A DNA stretch of 64,000 nucleotides. Origin: Enterococcus songbeiensis (lineage in GTDB: Bacteria > Bacillota > Bacilli > Lactobacillales > Enterococcaceae). Positions 16,294 through 27,219 of the stretch are shown in pieces; positions within the stretch are counted from its first letter, which is position 1, and every line of letters starts with the position of its first letter. The stretch lies in assembly GCF_005405265.1 (NCBI RefSeq), contig NZ_BJDS01000002.1, positions 179,189-243,188 on the forward strand. Direction: 5' to 3'. The position numbers were made by a program, and so were the translations under genes. The notes under the pieces are model-generated. The model worked only from the letters and a program-made list of their open reading frames with translations, had not been told where the DNA came from and did not search any database.

Positions 16294-16862
16294 TCTATCT
16301 CCTCCTTTTGATACATCCGAAAAGAGAAAAACTCAACATCTTTTGCCAGTTGAAAAAGTTGAGTAGCGATTTCTAAAGGTGATTCCTGGTACCCGCCGGA
16401 AATCCAAGCAAGCAGGACGCCACTACAGCCGTAGGAAAAAAAACGACCATAAAAATCTTTGTCCTTTTCAGTCAATACACCTTCTGTATCTACCTGTTCA
16501 AACAATTTGCGGAATAATTTCGTTACGATCAATGAAAATTCTTTGATCAAAACATCTCGATTTTTCTCAGTCGTCACTTGATAGAACACGTTTTTTTCCT
16601 TCATTGTTTTCAGCATCTTTAATGCCTGTTCTTCCCAATTATCGATGGACAATTCTGCTGAGGTCAAATATTTTAAGGAATCGTTCAGATAAATCCAACG
16701 CAGTAATTCTGCTTTGTCGGAAAAATGATAGTAAAACGTCTGGCGATTGATTTCTGCTTTTTTAGCGATATCTTGCACGCTGATTTTTTCATAGGGCTTG
16801 GTTTGTGTCAAAGCGACTAAGGCTCGTCCAATTGCCCGTTTTGTCTGATTTCCTTCTGTCAT
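16290..16862 (-). CDS. TetR/AcrR-family transcriptional regulator
   Basis: A 190-residue regulator. HTH at residues 5-50 (KRAIGRALVALTQTKPYEKISVQDIAKKAEINRQTFYYHFSDK), then a helical ligand domain resembling the DhaS-type C-terminus (FFSYGCSGVLLAWISGGYQESP). ATG at 16862 was preferred over a TTG at 16877 that overlaps the ruvB stop; AGGAAGAGG lies just before. It sits between ruvB and the tyrosine phosphatase, overlapping the latter by 4 bp, so it is probably an operon member and may autoregulate. Ligand unknown. Confidence 0.85.
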   Translation of the reverse strand: MTEGNQTKRAIGRALVALTQTKPYEKISVQDIAKKAEINRQTFYYHFSDKAELLRWIYLNDSLKYLTSAELSIDNWEEQALKMLKTMKEKNVFYQVTTEKNRDVLIKEFSLIVTKLFRKLFEQVDTEGVLTEKDKDFYGRFFSYGCSGVLLAWISGGYQESPLEIATQLFQLAKDVEFFSFRMYQKEEIE

Positions 16863-16873
16863 AAGCCTCTTCC

Positions 16874-17881
16874 TCAATCTGAAATTTGATATGAATAGCC
16901 AAAATGTTCATAGGCAAGATGAGTGGCAATTCGTCCACGGGGAGTACGCTTTAAAAATCCCTTTTGAATCAGATAGGGTTCGTACATGTCCTCGACCGTT
17001 TCCGTTTCTTCCCCAATATTGACAGACAGGGTGCTTAATCCCACTGGTCCGCCGCCATAAATTTCGATCATCGTTTTGATCAATTTTTGATCAACATAAT
17101 CCAAGCCGGCTTTATCCACCTGCAGTAAGCTCAACGCCCGATCGGCAATCAAGCGGTCAATCACTCCATCGGCCTGTACTTGAGCAAAATCCCGAACCCG
17201 CTTCAACAAACGGTTGGCGATTCGCGGGGTTCCCCTTGATCGTCGTGCGATTTCGATTGCACCTTCCGTAACAATTTCTGTTTGAAAAATATCCGCCGAA
17301 CGCAACACGATTTCCCGCAGATCCTGCTCTTGATAATATTCCATGTGACTAATAATCCCAAAGCGATCCCGTAATGGCGCTGAAAGCATCCCGGCACGGG
17401 TCGTCGCCCCCACAAGTGTAAAGGGTGGCAAAGGAAAATGAACCGGGTGAGCCGTGGTTCCCTGTCCAACCATGATATCCACATAAAAATCCTCCATCGC
17501 CGAATACAGCATTTCTTCTGCAACTCGCGGCAAACGATGGATTTCATCAATGAACAATAAATCCCCCGGTTCCAATTCATTTAAAATCGCCACCAAATCT
17601 CCCGGTTTTTCAACAGCCGGTCCGCTGGTGGTACGGATATTAACACCCATTTCGTTAGCAATCACCATGGCCATCGTGGTTTTTCCTAATCCCGGTGGTC
17701 CATAAAGTAGCACATGGTCGAGGGATTCTTCACGATTTTTCGCCGCTTCAATATAAATACGCAGCTCTTCTTTAACCTTATCCTGACCGATATACTGTGA
17801 AAGGTATTGTGGTCGCAACGATTTTTCGAGGATTTCTTCCGTCTCTGTCGTTTCCGGCGAAACGATCCGTTCGTCTGTCAT
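16874..17881 (-). CDS. ruvB: Holliday junction branch-migration ATPase RuvB
   Basis: A 335-residue AAA+ motor with Walker [10 protein letters not shown] (about 65-73), Walker [11 protein letters not shown], sensor region [17 protein letters not shown] and a C-terminal winged helix ([17 protein letters not shown]). Full length. With RuvA it drives branch migration of recombination intermediates. It lies 12 bp after ruvA in one operon, downstream of a LexA-type box. Confidence 0.97.
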   Translation of the reverse strand: MTDERIVSPETTETEEILEKSLRPQYLSQYIGQDKVKEELRIYIEAAKNREESLDHVLLYGPPGLGKTTMAMVIANEMGVNIRTTSGPAVEKPGDLVAILNELEPGDLLFIDEIHRLPRVAEEMLYSAMEDFYVDIMVGQGTTAHPVHFPLPPFTLVGATTRAGMLSAPLRDRFGIISHMEYYQEQDLREIVLRSADIFQTEIVTEGAIEIARRSRGTPRIANRLLKRVRDFAQVQADGVIDRLIADRALSLLQVDKAGLDYVDQKLIKTMIEIYGGGPVGLSTLSVNIGEETETVEDMYEPYLIQKGFLKRTPRGRIATHLAYEHFGYSYQISD

Positions 17882-17893
17882 TGACCGTTCCTC

Positions 17894-18484
17894 CTATTTT
17901 TTCATCATTAATTTTAGCGCTTCCCGCAAATATTCATCGGTTGTTTTTTGCGGATCAACAGGCAATAATTTTTCTACCCGCTTGGTTTCTTTCTCACTGT
18001 AACCCAAAGCAGACAAAGCTGCCATAGCTTCTTCCAAGGCTTGATTCTCGGATAAAATCGGCATTGCCGGCAATTCTCCTGCCAATTCGCCCAATTTCCC
18101 CTTCAAATCCAAAATCATTTGTTGCGCTGTTTTTTTACCAACACCGGGAAACTTCGTCAAATACGTGGCATCACCAGATTCAATGGCTGCGATCATGCCA
18201 TCGTGCTCTTCATTTGCCATGATGGCCAAAGCACTTTTCGGTCCGATTCCAGAAACGCTGATTAGGCGCAAAAATAATTGTTTTTCTTCTAATTTGCCAA
18301 AACCATAAAGTAGATGTGCATCTTCCCGAATCACTTGATGGACATAAATTTTTACTTCTTGATTCATTTTGCTGCTGTAACGATAGGGATTTCCCAATGC
18401 GATTTGATAGCCGATGCCCTGCGTTTCCAATACAAGATAAGCTGGATTGATCGCCGTTACAAGTCCAATGATATATTCGTACAT
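17894..18484 (-). CDS. ruvA: Holliday junction DNA-binding protein RuvA
   Basis: A 196-residue protein with the N-terminal OB fold ([21 protein letters not shown]), tandem helix-hairpin-helix motifs ([16 protein letters not shown] and [20 protein letters not shown]) and the C-terminal RuvB-contacting helices ([19 protein letters not shown]). It binds four-way junctions as a tetramer. First gene of the ruvAB operon, which continues into tetR and the tyrosine phosphatase. Confidence 0.97.
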   Translation of the reverse strand: MYEYIIGLVTAINPAYLVLETQGIGYQIALGNPYRYSSKMNQEVKIYVHQVIREDAHLLYGFGKLEEKQLFLRLISVSGIGPKSALAIMANEEHDGMIAAIESGDATYLTKFPGVGKKTAQQMILDLKGKLGELAGELPAMPILSENQALEEAMAALSALGYSEKETKRVEKLLPVDPQKTTDEYLREALKLMMKK

Positions 18485-18499
18485 GTCCTAACCCTTTCT

Positions 18500-18522
18500 G
18501 TACATATGTTCCCCTTATTGTA
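18500..18522 (-). promoter_or_regulatory. LexA-type SOS box and -10 of the ruvAB operon
   Basis: On the minus strand, TACAAT (18517-18522) is followed by GAACATATGTAC (18500-18511), which differs at one base from the Gram-positive LexA core GAACATATGTTC. It lies between the -10 and the ruvA start, a position suited to repression. The -35 is weak. Confidence 0.65.
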
Positions 18523-18538
18523 TCACAGTTTCCATCGA

Positions 18539-18575
18539 CAAAAAAGGCAGAGAAATGATTGGCTCTTTCTCTGCC
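18539..18575 (-). terminator. Rho-independent terminator upstream of ruvAB
   Basis: GGCAGAGAAA / TTTCTCTGCC stem, followed on the minus strand by a run of Ts. Second of two terminators in series after the SDR gene. Confidence 0.75.
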
Positions 18576-18617
18576 TAGTTTAGCTAAATCAGCGGAAAAT
18601 TTTTTAAGCTGAGCCGA

Positions 18618-18657
18618 CAAAAAGTTCGGAGAATCAGCAAAATTCTCCGAACTTTTT
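18618..18657. terminator. Bidirectional Rho-independent terminator after the SDR gene
   Basis: AGTTCGGAGAAT / ATTCTCCGAACT, 12-bp perfect stem with T runs on both strands. Confidence 0.8.
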
Positions 18658-18705
18658 GACTTGTGCTTACTAACTTTTTGAAACAAAGGAATTGGTTGCC
18701 CCATT

Positions 18706-19452
18706 TTACCAAGGTTGATCGGTAGGTCCAACGGTGAACTCATTAACGTTTGTGTCTTCTGGTTGGTCAATTGCAAAAGCAACAATATTTGCAACGCTTT
18801 CTGGTCCAATTTGATAGGTTTCATAAAGAGAGGACATGCCTTTTTCTGTTTCCTTATCGGTGATCGTCGTTAACAATTCCGTTTTTATTGCGGCTGGATA
18901 AATCGTTGCCGTACGGATATAGCTGCCTTCTTGTGCTGATTCCATGCGCAAAACTTCCATCAAATCTCGAACAGCCCATTTTGTGGCACCGTAAACTGCG
19001 CCACCAGGATAGGCTTTTAACCCGGCAACCGAAGAAGTGGTGATTACATGCCCAGATTTTTGCCCTTTGAAGGTTGGTAAAACAGCGGCGATCCCGTTCA
19101 AAACACCTTTGATATTCACGTCCACCATTTGATCCCATTCGTCCGTCTTCAATTCAGATAACGGTGAGTTTGGCATCAAGCCGGCATTCAAAAAGATAAC
19201 ATCAATTTTTCCAAAGGCTTCTTTTGCAAGATTGACTAATGCTTCATTATCTGCTGGTTTGGTTACGTCGGTGACCCGAAAGACAGCTTCGCCACCTGCT
19301 TGTTTGATTTCCTCAACGATTTTTTGCAATTTTTCCTCACGACGAGCGCCCAGAACAATTTTTGCTCCTTTGCTTGCCAATAATTTTGCCGTTGCTTCTC
19401 CGATTCCTGATGATGCGCCTGTGATTACTACTACTTTGTCTTGAATTGCCAT
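18706..19452 (-). CDS. short-chain dehydrogenase/reductase (classical SDR)
   Basis: A 248-residue NAD(P)-dependent oxidoreductase. Cofactor motif TGASSGIG (about 12-19), ARREEK after beta-2 (an arginine suggesting NADPH), structural NAG (about 89) and active-site Ser plus YGATK (about 153). Start chosen as ATG at 19452, with AAGGA nine bases upstream; an earlier in-frame ATG abuts that site. Together with the acetyltransferase gene 73 bp upstream and the divergent LysR gene it forms a typical LysR-controlled cluster. Substrate unknown. Confidence 0.88.
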   Translation of the reverse strand: MAIQDKVVVITGASSGIGEATAKLLASKGAKIVLGARREEKLQKIVEEIKQAGGEAVFRVTDVTKPADNEALVNLAKEAFGKIDVIFLNAGLMPNSPLSELKTDEWDQMVDVNIKGVLNGIAAVLPTFKGQKSGHVITTSSVAGLKAYPGGAVYGATKWAVRDLMEVLRMESAQEGSYIRTATIYPAAIKTELLTTITDKETEKGMSSLYETYQIGPESVANIVAFAIDQPEDTNVNEFTVGPTDQPW

Positions 19453-19525
19453 AATAAACATTCCTTTCTCGAACCTATGATTATTTTGCCTAGTACCAAA
19501 AACGTGTCACACTTTTGTTGTCACA

Positions 19526-20089
19526 TTACTGGGAAGGCTGTTGTTCTTTATAATTAGAGTTGATACCTTTGATAAATCTGGCTGGAACGCCACCCACAAT
19601 CGTATTTGCTGGTACATCGTTCGTCACTACTGCCCCGGCTGCGACGATTGCATTCTCTCCGATCGTCACCCCTGGAGTCACTGTGACATTTGCCCCCAAC
19701 CATGCATTCTCATGGATATACACTGATTGCAATTCCAAATGCCGCCGTTCTGCCGGTTCTATTCGATGATTGACAGAGGCGATCGTAACATTCGGTCCAA
19801 TCAACACATGATCGCCAATAAAAATACCGCCTAAATCGGTGAACATTGAATGGCTATTAATGAAAACATGCTTCCCAATGTGTAAATTGCGACCAAAATC
19901 CGACCAAAATGGCAAACGAATTTCAGTTGTTCCATCAATCGTCTCATTGGTAATTTTGCTGATTCGCTCACGAATCTCTGCTTGGTCGTGGGTACCGGTA
20001 TTTAATTGTTGAAGTAACGGTTGATTAATTTCGTTGATTTCTTCAACCTGATCATACGCCGCAGTCCCCAAGTCCATCTTTGACTTCAT
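19526..20089 (-). CDS. sugar O-acetyltransferase (maltose/galactoside acetyltransferase type)
   Basis: A 187-residue left-handed beta-helix acyltransferase. Hexapeptide repeats begin around residue 70 (IGKHVFINSHSMFTDLGGIFIGDHVLIGPNVTIASVNH, with the catalytic-type His in VNHRIEP) and end with VIAAGAVVTNDVPANTIVGGVPARFIK. It uses acetyl-CoA to acetylate a sugar hydroxyl, usually a detoxification reaction. The maltose-acetyltransferase N-terminal helix is short. It is divergent from the LysR gene and followed by the SDR gene. Confidence 0.87.
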   Translation of the reverse strand: MKSKMDLGTAAYDQVEEINEINQPLLQQLNTGTHDQAEIRERISKITNETIDGTTEIRLPFWSDFGRNLHIGKHVFINSHSMFTDLGGIFIGDHVLIGPNVTIASVNHRIEPAERRHLELQSVYIHENAWLGANVTVTPGVTIGENAIVAAGAVVTNDVPANTIVGGVPARFIKGINSNYKEQQPSQ

Positions 20090-20152
20090 TGACTTCCCTC
20101 ATCTCTTATTTATTGATTGACTACAGTATACTGGGAAATTATACTAATGTTA

Positions 20153-20169
20153 AATACTTATAATGTATT
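20153..20169. promoter_or_regulatory. LysR-type operator between acetyltransferase and LysR genes
   Basis: AATAC-N7-GTATT, which contains the classical LysR ATAC-N7-GTAT (T-N11-A) core, centrally placed in the 121-bp divergent intergenic region. Confidence 0.6.
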
Positions 20170-20210
20170 AATCACTATAATAATTAGTTATGGAAAAAAG
20201 GAGTGGTTCC

Positions 20211-21098
20211 ATGGATATTCGTGTTCTTCGCTATTTTGTCGCCATTGCACAAGAACAAAATTTTTCCCACGCAGCACAGTCCCTGCATGTGTCACAGCCA
20301 GCTTTATCCCGCCAAATTATCGATTTGGAAACTGAATTAAATGTTAAGCTGTTTGAACGGAGCCATCGCCAAGTAAACTTGACTCAAGAAGGTTATTATC
20401 TACTAGAACGTGCACAAGAAATTATTCGTTTGTTTGACAAGACAACATATAATTTACAAAAGCAAGACATCATTAGCGGAACGTTGGATATCGGTTCTGG
20501 TGAAAGTCATGCCATGACCTACATCATGCAGACAATTCAGCAGATCATTCACAAATATCCCCAAATTCATATCAATCTAAGAAGTGGAGATGCCAGCCTG
20601 ATAGAACCGCAATTAGATAGTGGTATTTTAGAATTTGGAGTCATCATGGGACGGCGACAGTTGGATAACTATAACTTTCTCACTCTACCTGAGGAAAATC
20701 GTTGGGGTCTCTTAATGCGGGCTGATGAACCGCTTGCCCGTCATTCAACCATTTCTCCCGCTGATCTTATTGGTCGCCCCTTAATTGTTTCTGCGCAGGC
20801 AAAGCAGCGGGGGATTTTTAAAGAATGGAGCAACGAACTATTTGATCAGTTTAATTTTATCGGTACCTACAATCTGATTTTCAACGCTAGTTTGTTGATT
20901 AAAACCGGTGCCTGCATGGCATTGACCTATGAAAATTTAGTCGAAGCCTCCCAACAGAGCGGACTCGTCTTTCGTCCTTTGGAACCTCAATTAACTGATC
21001 CCAATATTCTGATTTGGAGTAAAAGCCGAAGCTTGCCCAACGTCAGCAAACTATTTCTAGAAACGATTCAAAAAAATATTCAACACACTGACGTATAA
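20211..21098 (+). CDS. LysR-family transcriptional regulator
   Basis: A 295-residue regulator. Residues 1-60 are the LysR winged helix (MDIRVLRYFVAIAQEQNFSHAAQSLHVSQPALSRQIIDLE), followed by a linker helix and a two-lobed periplasmic-binding-like effector domain (from about 90, LDIGSGESHAMTYIMQTI). ATG at 20211 follows AAGGAG with correct spacing, in preference to an ATG at 20190. It is transcribed away from the acetyltransferase-SDR pair and most likely controls it through the ATAC-N7-GTAT site. Confidence 0.92.
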   Translation: MDIRVLRYFVAIAQEQNFSHAAQSLHVSQPALSRQIIDLETELNVKLFERSHRQVNLTQEGYYLLERAQEIIRLFDKTTYNLQKQDIISGTLDIGSGESHAMTYIMQTIQQIIHKYPQIHINLRSGDASLIEPQLDSGILEFGVIMGRRQLDNYNFLTLPEENRWGLLMRADEPLARHSTISPADLIGRPLIVSAQAKQRGIFKEWSNELFDQFNFIGTYNLIFNASLLIKTGACMALTYENLVEASQQSGLVFRPLEPQLTDPNILIWSKSRSLPNVSKLFLETIQKNIQHTDV

Positions 21099-21188
21099 TT
21101 AGCGGAGAACTTTTATTTCTCCATCACGGTCAAACTTTTTAGAAATGAAAGATTGGCTTGATTACTGCTCAACAATCGTCAGCAAAAA

Positions 21189-21222
21189 AAATAAAGCCCC
21201 TTTTCAAAAGCGGGCTTTATTT
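21189..21222. terminator. Rho-independent terminator of msrB
   Basis: AAATAAAGCCC / GGGCTTTATTT with T-rich tails on both strands (eight Ts on the minus strand). It serves msrB and may also stop convergent lysR transcription. Confidence 0.85.
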
Positions 21223-21226
21223 CCTA

Positions 21227-21664
21227 TTATTCCACATATTCTTTGTATTCACTATAGCCTTGTTGATCCATTTCCTCTAACGGAACAAAGCGCAAAGCGG
21301 CGGAGTTGATGCAGTAGCGCAAGCCGCCTTTTTCTTCCGGTCCATCTGAAAAAACATGTCCTAAATGCGCATCCGCTTCATCACTACGAACCTCAACTCG
21401 GTGCATTCCATGAGAAAAGCCGGCTTTCTCTTTGATTTCTTTTCGAAGAATCGGCTTGCTGAAAGAAGGCCAGCCACAGCCGGCATCAAATTTTTCGGTA
21501 GAAGAAAACAACGGTTTGCCGCTGATAATATCCACGTAAATGCCTTTTTCATAAAAATTATCGTATTTTCCCGTGAATGGCTGTTCCGTTGCGCTTTCTT
21601 GCGTAACTGCATAAGCCATTGGTGAAAGTTGCTTTTTCAATTCTTCTTTTGAATATTCTGCCAT
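21227..21664 (-). CDS. msrB: peptide-methionine (R)-S-oxide reductase
   Basis: A 145-residue MsrB with the conserved [14 protein letters not shown] block, [18 protein letters not shown] and the catalytic [11 protein letters not shown]. The two CxxC zinc pairs found in many MsrB proteins are absent, as in part of the family. It reduces methionine-R-sulfoxide in proteins using thioredoxin. Strong AAAGGAGG before the ATG. Last gene of the ymdB-ricA-mutS-mutL-maf-msrB run. Confidence 0.95.
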   Translation of the reverse strand: MAEYSKEELKKQLSPMAYAVTQESATEQPFTGKYDNFYEKGIYVDIISGKPLFSSTEKFDAGCGWPSFSKPILRKEIKEKAGFSHGMHRVEVRSDEADAHLGHVFSDGPEEKGGLRYCINSAALRFVPLEEMDQQGYSEYKEYVE

Positions 21665-21692
21665 TGGAAATCCTCCTTTAGTGGAAGCAAAC

Positions 21693-22247
21693 CTACTTAA
21701 TTTCCTTCATCATCTGATAAATTGCGCCTACAGGAAAGCCCACAATACTATAGTAATCGCCATCCACCTTTTTTACAAACATCCCGGCTTTTCCTTGGAT
21801 TCCATATGCACCAGCTTTATCCACGTAATCTCCTTCATCGAGATACTGATTAATCTCTGCATCCGTCAAGTCAAAAAAGAGAACTTTGGCAGGAACCAAT
21901 TTGGTGAGCATTTGCCGACCTTTACGCAAAACCACCGCCGTATATACATGATGCATTTGACCGCTCATCAGACTGAGCATCTCAAATGCTTCTTCCCGAG
22001 ATTTGGGTTTTCCTAAAATTTTCCCACCGGCCACTACGATGGTGTCACATGCAATCACTAAATCATTCTCATGCTGTTTTGCAACGGTTTTTGCTTTGGT
22101 TTTTGCCATTCGCATGACGTATTCTTCCGGCTGATCCTTTTCGTGAACTGTTTCGTCAATGTCGGCAGGTTCAACCGTAAAATTATCGACAATATGGGCA
22201 AGCAATTGTTTTCGCCGTGGTGATTGCGACGCTAAAATAATCGCCAT
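21693..22247 (-). CDS. maf: Maf-type nucleoside triphosphate pyrophosphatase
   Basis: A 184-residue protein beginning [16 protein letters not shown], the Maf signature, with the catalytic regions DIDETV and VIACDTIVV and the GAYGIQGKA block. Family enzymes hydrolyse dTTP/UTP or modified nucleotides to monophosphates. It starts 4 bp after mutL stops, its ribosome-binding site lying in the end of mutL, so expression is coupled. Confidence 0.94.
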   Translation of the reverse strand: MAIILASQSPRRKQLLAHIVDNFTVEPADIDETVHEKDQPEEYVMRMAKTKAKTVAKQHENDLVIACDTIVVAGGKILGKPKSREEAFEMLSLMSGQMHHVYTAVVLRKGRQMLTKLVPAKVLFFDLTDAEINQYLDEGDYVDKAGAYGIQGKAGMFVKKVDGDYYSIVGFPVGAIYQMMKEIK

Positions 22248-22250
22248 TTT

Positions 22251-24263
22251 TTACATCGTCTCCTTCGTTTTATGAGGATCTTGGATTCGTTTAAACATTT
22301 TTTCCATGTCGCTGTTAGTGAAGTGAATCAGTACCGGGCGTCCATGGGGACAGTTAAAGGGATTTTCACAGGTCGCTAAATCCTGCAGCAACACGCGGGC
22401 TTGAGCCTCGTTCAAATGATGATTGGCCTTGATGGATCGCTTACAGCTCATCATGATTGCAGTTGCTTCTCGGAATTTTTTGACACTGACACTGCCGGTT
22501 ACCAGCAACATATCGATCATTTCACGAATAATCGCTTCTTCTTGTCCTTTCGGATACCATACAGGATGAGCTCGAACAATGAAGCTGTTGGCGCCGAATT
22601 CTTCTAAATAAATCCCCACATTTTCCAACAGTTCAGCTTTTTCCTTCAGCTTTAGCGCATCACTGTTGGGGTAATCTAAAACAAAAGGCACCAGCAATTC
22701 CTGCAAATCATTGGTGACATCCCCAATTTTTTCCCGATAATATTCGTATTTGATCCGTTCTTGCGCCGCATGCTGGTCGATGATGTACAATCCCTGCTCA
22801 CTTTGGGCAAACAAATAGGTTCCATGCATCTGACCAAAATAATCCAATTGTGGAAAACGTTCTGTGGGACGATCATCTGAAGCCAATACTTTATCTAACA
22901 AAGTTTCACATTCTTTATTGGCCAAATCAAATTCCGGATGCAGCCGAATCTCTTCCTCGGAGAAGTCCGATACGACATTGGCAGCATTTGGTTTTTCTGT
23001 GACCTCGTCTGACTCCAACGGCACAAATTCATCCTTTTTAGATTCCTGTGAAAAAACTGGTGTTGGTTTTCCACCAATATCCACAAGATTATCCACAGGG
23101 TTTTCCACAGTCTGTTGATAACTTTCCTCCACAAAAAATTTTCCACTGGCGGCATCGTAAGACAAACCTTTAGTGTTTCTTGGTTCAGCAAAATCCATCG
23201 CCAACTGTTCCGTTTTTTCTTGAGGAGTCTGTTTCTTTTTAAAACTTAAATTGTCAGCTGCATTGGGGATTAGATTTTCTTCCCGCAAGGCATTATTGAT
23301 GGCTTTGCTCAATAATTCTGTCAATTCTTTTTCCTTTGATAAACGGACCTCCTGCTTGGTTGGGTGCACATTGACATCTACCAATAGCGGGTCCATCGTG
23401 ATCTCGATCACTGCTAAAGGAAAACGACCAATCATTAATTTTGAGCCATAACCTGCGACGATGGCTTTGTTCAGTGCAAAATTTTTGATATACCGGCCAT
23501 TGATAATTGTTGACAAATAATTCCGACTGGACCGGGTAACTTCCGGTAATGAAACATAGCCTTCGATTTTAAAATCTAAATCTTCTGCTTGGATTTTCAA
23601 CATTTTTTTAGCCGTAGTAATGCCGTAAATTCCCGCCAAGGTCTGTTTCAGATCGCCATTGCCGGCAGTCGCCAACATTTTATTACCATCGTGAACCAAA
23701 CGAAATGCAACAGAGGGGTGGCTCAGTGCCAACCGATTGACGATATCCCCAATATTCGCCAATTCCGTTTGAACCGTTTTAACATATTTCAAACGCGCTG
23801 GCGTATTAAAAAATAAGTTTTCCACAGTAATCTTGGTTCCTTGCCGCAAAGCAGAAGGAGTATGGGATTCAACAGCACCGCCTTTTAATTTCAGCAAGGT
23901 TCCTTGTTCCGTTCCTTGCACCGCTGTTTCGACGGTCACTTCGGATACGGAAGCAATACTTGGCAAGGCTTCGCCACGAAAACCCAGTGTTCGTATCCGG
24001 AATAAATCATCCCGATTGTGGATTTTGCTGGTGGCATGTCGTTTAAATGCATTCACCACATCATCATCAGCGATTCCTTCACCGTTATCTGTCACCTGAA
24101 TTTTACGCAGACCTGCTTCTTCAATTAGAATATCAATTTGGGTACTGCCGGCATCTAGCGCATTTTCCACTAATTCTTTAACCACCGATGCGGGGCGCTC
24201 CACCACTTCCCCTGCAGCAATCTGATTGGCAAGACGTTCAGATAATTCTTGGATTTTTCCCAT
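22251..24263 (-). CDS. mutL: DNA mismatch repair protein MutL (endonuclease type)
   Basis: A 670-residue GHKL ATPase: motif [18 protein letters not shown], and FRGEALPSI in the first 110 residues, a proline/charge-rich linker (about 340-470) and a C-terminal domain with [12 protein letters not shown], the DQHA-x2-E-x4-E endonuclease motif found in bacteria without MutH, plus CPHGRP. It nicks the nascent strand after MutS recognition. Sits 15 bp downstream of mutS. Confidence 0.97.
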   Translation of the reverse strand: MGKIQELSERLANQIAAGEVVERPASVVKELVENALDAGSTQIDILIEEAGLRKIQVTDNGEGIADDDVVNAFKRHATSKIHNRDDLFRIRTLGFRGEALPSIASVSEVTVETAVQGTEQGTLLKLKGGAVESHTPSALRQGTKITVENLFFNTPARLKYVKTVQTELANIGDIVNRLALSHPSVAFRLVHDGNKMLATAGNGDLKQTLAGIYGITTAKKMLKIQAEDLDFKIEGYVSLPEVTRSSRNYLSTIINGRYIKNFALNKAIVAGYGSKLMIGRFPLAVIEITMDPLLVDVNVHPTKQEVRLSKEKELTELLSKAINNALREENLIPNAADNLSFKKKQTPQEKTEQLAMDFAEPRNTKGLSYDAASGKFFVEESYQQTVENPVDNLVDIGGKPTPVFSQESKKDEFVPLESDEVTEKPNAANVVSDFSEEEIRLHPEFDLANKECETLLDKVLASDDRPTERFPQLDYFGQMHGTYLFAQSEQGLYIIDQHAAQERIKYEYYREKIGDVTNDLQELLVPFVLDYPNSDALKLKEKAELLENVGIYLEEFGANSFIVRAHPVWYPKGQEEAIIREMIDMLLVTGSVSVKKFREATAIMMSCKRSIKANHHLNEAQARVLLQDLATCENPFNCPHGRPVLIHFTNSDMEKMFKRIQDPHKTKETM

Positions 24264-24278
24264 AGATACGCCTTCTTT

Positions 24279-26831
24279 CTAAATCCGTTTCTGCAACTCG
24301 TACAATGTATTCAATGCTTCCATTGGGGTCATTTCTAATAAATTCAATTTTTTCACCGTATCAATCACACCTAATTCACTGGTAGAAACTTCGCTGAATA
24401 AGGACATCTGCTCGATTTCTTCAGTGACAGCAGGAGGAGCTTGCAGGACAGCTGGTGTATCTGCTTCTAATCCCTTTAAGATTGTTGCAGCTCGTTCCAG
24501 CAAGTTTGTCGGCAATCCGGCAATTTTTGCCACGTGGATACCATAACTTTTATCCGCAGGTCCTTCCATCATTTTATGAAGGAAAACCACATCGCCATCT
24601 TTTTCAACTGCTCCCACATGGATGTTGCGCAGTTGAGGCAAGGCTTCATCCAGAACCGTCAATTCATGATAATGAGTAGAGAATAAGGTCTTGGCTTTCA
24701 CTTCTTTATGGATATATTCAATAATGGCTTGCGCCAACGCCATACCATCATAGGTTGCTGTTCCCCGTCCCAATTCATCAAATAAAATTAAACTGTTGGG
24801 TGTTGCATGACGCAAAGCTTGATTGGCCTCCATCATCTCCACCATAAAAGTACTTTGTCCAGCGATTAAATCATCACTGGCGCCAATGCGGGTAAAAATC
24901 CGGTCAAAAATCGGTAACTTTGCCGTTTCTGCGGGGACGAAACACCCCATTTGCGCCATGATGACAGTCAATGCCAATTGCCGCATATAGGTGCTTTTCC
25001 CTGACATATTTGGACCGGTAATCAGTAAAATCAGGGTTTCTTGATCCATCGTGATGGAATTTGGGATGTATTCTTGATGCCCCAAAACTTTTTCCACAAC
25101 GGGATGGCGACCTTCTAAAATTTTCAGCTCTTTGCCAAAAGTCGGTTGTACATATTGGTAGCGTTCGGCGATCATCGCAAAACTTTGTAGAACATCCACC
25201 GCACTGAGGGATTTTGCCAAGGTTTGCAGTCGTTCGATAGCCTGCTTGATTTGTTCCCGCACCTCTAAGAATAATTGATACTCCAAATCAACTGATTTTT
25301 CTTCGGCCTCTAAAATTTGCGTTTCCAATTTTTTCAGTTCCGGTGTGATAAAACGTTCGGCATTTGCCAAAGTTTGCTTTCGTTCATAGCGGCCTTCTGC
25401 TAAATTGCCTAAATTGGCCTTCGTGATCTCGATATAATACCCAAACACCCGATTGAAGCCGACCTTCAAATTACGGATGCCGGTTTCTGCTCGTTCTTTG
25501 GCTTCTAATTCCGCCAACCATTGTTTGCCGTTTTTCATCGCTAAACGGTATTGGTCAAGCGTTTCATTGAACCCGTCCTTGATAACATTGCCTTCTGTAA
25601 TCTGCAACGGTGCCTCTTCATTGATGGCATCTTCAATCAATTGGACCAGATCTTCCATCGGTTCCAAATCTACCAGCAGGTCATTCCATTCCCCTTGATT
25701 GATTCCAGTCAGCAATTCGCGAATCAGCGGAACTTGCAGCAAAGAGGTTTTTAATTGGATCAAATCCCGCCCGTTGACGTTTCCAAAGGCCACACGTCCA
25801 GCTAAACGCTCCAAATCATAAACCTTGGTCAAATTTTCCTGCAGGTCAGCCCGTTCAAAATAACTATTCAGCAGAGAAGCGACCATTGCTTGTCGGGCAA
25901 GGATTGCTTGTTTTTGAATCAAGGGTCGATCCAACCATTGTTTCAGCAAACGTCCCCCCATTGCCGTCTTGGTTTCATCCAACAGCCACAATAAAGTGCC
26001 GTGTTTTTTTCCGGTACGAATTGATTGGCTCAGTTCTAAATTAAATTTCGAATAATAATCCATCTTCAAAAAATGATCTGGTTGATAGTCCACAGCTTTT
26101 TGCAAATGTGCCAAACTACGCTTTTGAGTGATGGATAAATAGCACAGCAGTTTTCCCGCCACTTCTTTTTCCACTGAATTAGTCAGTTCACTGGTCAAAA
26201 ATTGAAATTCTGCATTTTCCTCAATGGTTTCCTGCGTGGAGAAAACCACGTTCAATCGATCCTTCAATTGTTTTTTCAGCTCATCTGAAATTTCACTGCC
26301 AAAAACGATTTCTTTGGTTTGCAGCGCAGAAGCTTCATTAATGATGGCTTCTTCATCTTTTAAAACGGTGGCTTTTAGTTCCCCGGTACTCAAATCCACA
26401 TAAGCAAATCCGTAGTCTTTACCGGTAAAGGTCAGCGCCGTCAAAAAATTATTGTCCTTAGCCGAAAGCCCCTTGCTTTCCATAACGGTTCCGGGGGTCA
26501 CCAATTGAATGACTTCTCGCTTAACCATCCCTTTAGCCGTTTTGGGATCTTCGACTTGTTCACAGATTGCGACTTTATAGCCTTGTTCGATCAACGTATC
26601 CACGTATCCTTGGGCAGCATGGTAAGGAACTCCGCACATGGGAATAGGGTCGTCGGCATTACGGTTGCGGCTGGTCAAAGTCAATTCCAAAATTTGTGCG
26701 GCTTTGATAGCATCCTCGTAAAACATTTCATAAAAATCCCCTAAGCGGTAAAAAAGGAATGCATCCTGGTACTGTGCCTTGATTGCCAAATATTGTTCCA
26801 TCATAGGCGTATTTTTAGTCTTTTGAGGCAT
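24279..26831 (-). CDS. mutS: DNA mismatch recognition protein MutS
   Basis: An 850-residue MutS. The N-terminal mismatch-wedge FYEMF motif lies near residue 30; ATPase motifs are [25 protein letters not shown] and THYHEL; near the C-terminus IEQMSLF looks like a beta-clamp-binding motif. Start ATG at 26831 follows GAGGAGG with 9-nt spacing; a longer frame to 26858 lies inside the upstream gene. The first 17 bp overlap the end of ricA, so translation is coupled. Confidence 0.97.
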   Translation of the reverse strand: MPQKTKNTPMMEQYLAIKAQYQDAFLFYRLGDFYEMFYEDAIKAAQILELTLTSRNRNADDPIPMCGVPYHAAQGYVDTLIEQGYKVAICEQVEDPKTAKGMVKREVIQLVTPGTVMESKGLSAKDNNFLTALTFTGKDYGFAYVDLSTGELKATVLKDEEAIINEASALQTKEIVFGSEISDELKKQLKDRLNVVFSTQETIEENAEFQFLTSELTNSVEKEVAGKLLCYLSITQKRSLAHLQKAVDYQPDHFLKMDYYSKFNLELSQSIRTGKKHGTLLWLLDETKTAMGGRLLKQWLDRPLIQKQAILARQAMVASLLNSYFERADLQENLTKVYDLERLAGRVAFGNVNGRDLIQLKTSLLQVPLIRELLTGINQGEWNDLLVDLEPMEDLVQLIEDAINEEAPLQITEGNVIKDGFNETLDQYRLAMKNGKQWLAELEAKERAETGIRNLKVGFNRVFGYYIEITKANLGNLAEGRYERKQTLANAERFITPELKKLETQILEAEEKSVDLEYQLFLEVREQIKQAIERLQTLAKSLSAVDVLQSFAMIAERYQYVQPTFGKELKILEGRHPVVEKVLGHQEYIPNSITMDQETLILLITGPNMSGKSTYMRQLALTVIMAQMGCFVPAETAKLPIFDRIFTRIGASDDLIAGQSTFMVEMMEANQALRHATPNSLILFDELGRGTATYDGMALAQAIIEYIHKEVKAKTLFSTHYHELTVLDEALPQLRNIHVGAVEKDGDVVFLHKMMEGPADKSYGIHVAKIAGLPTNLLERAATILKGLEADTPAVLQAPPAVTEEIEQMSLFSEVSTSELGVIDTVKKLNLLEMTPMEALNTLYELQKRI

Positions 26832-27201
26832 TCGGTTTTTCCTCCTCAATTGTTTCATTTACTTGTCTTTGCAACGAATCCGTCACAAAATGCAGCAAAT
26901 CGTTGGCTTCCAACAATTTTTCCCGATAAGCAATCACTAGCGGCTGTTCCTCAAACTCTGCTGTGTAGCGATTTGCCGCAGCAATAGCAGCTTTTTCTGC
27001 TTCTGGTTTTCCATAATGAGCAAAATTGACGGCCTCTTTTTGTGCGGTTTTAATTTTTTCTTCCAACTCTTGCAAATGCTGATTTTTTTCGATTTTTTCT
27101 TTGATCCGCTTGAAAGATCGGATTGTTTCGTGAGCAGCTAGTAATTCTGTTAACTGTTCAAGGGCTGCTTTTACTTCTGGTTCCCGTTCTAATGCATCCA
27201 T
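26815..27201 (-). CDS. ricA: YlbF/YmcA-family protein, RicA-like
   Basis: A 128-residue all-helical protein ([32 protein letters not shown] ... [25 protein letters not shown]), matching the YmcA/YlbF fold. In B. subtilis YmcA (RicA), YlbF and YaaT form a complex that modulates RNase Y processing and development; ymcA lies just upstream of mutS there, as here. The second ATG (27201) was chosen because AGGA is 8 nt upstream; the first directly abuts it. Overlaps mutS. Confidence 0.82.
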   Translation of the reverse strand: MDALEREPEVKAALEQLTELLAAHETIRSFKRIKEKIEKNQHLQELEEKIKTAQKEAVNFAHYGKPEAEKAAIAAANRYTAEFEEQPLVIAYREKLLEANDLLHFVTDSLQRQVNETIEEEKPNASKD

Positions 27202-27219
27202 GGCTTTCATCCTATTCGC

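Noticed and set aside
18210..18824. 204-codon frame overlapping ruvA and the SDR gene
   Set aside because: Runs through two terminators and lies in another frame of ruvA; no start site; composition artefact.
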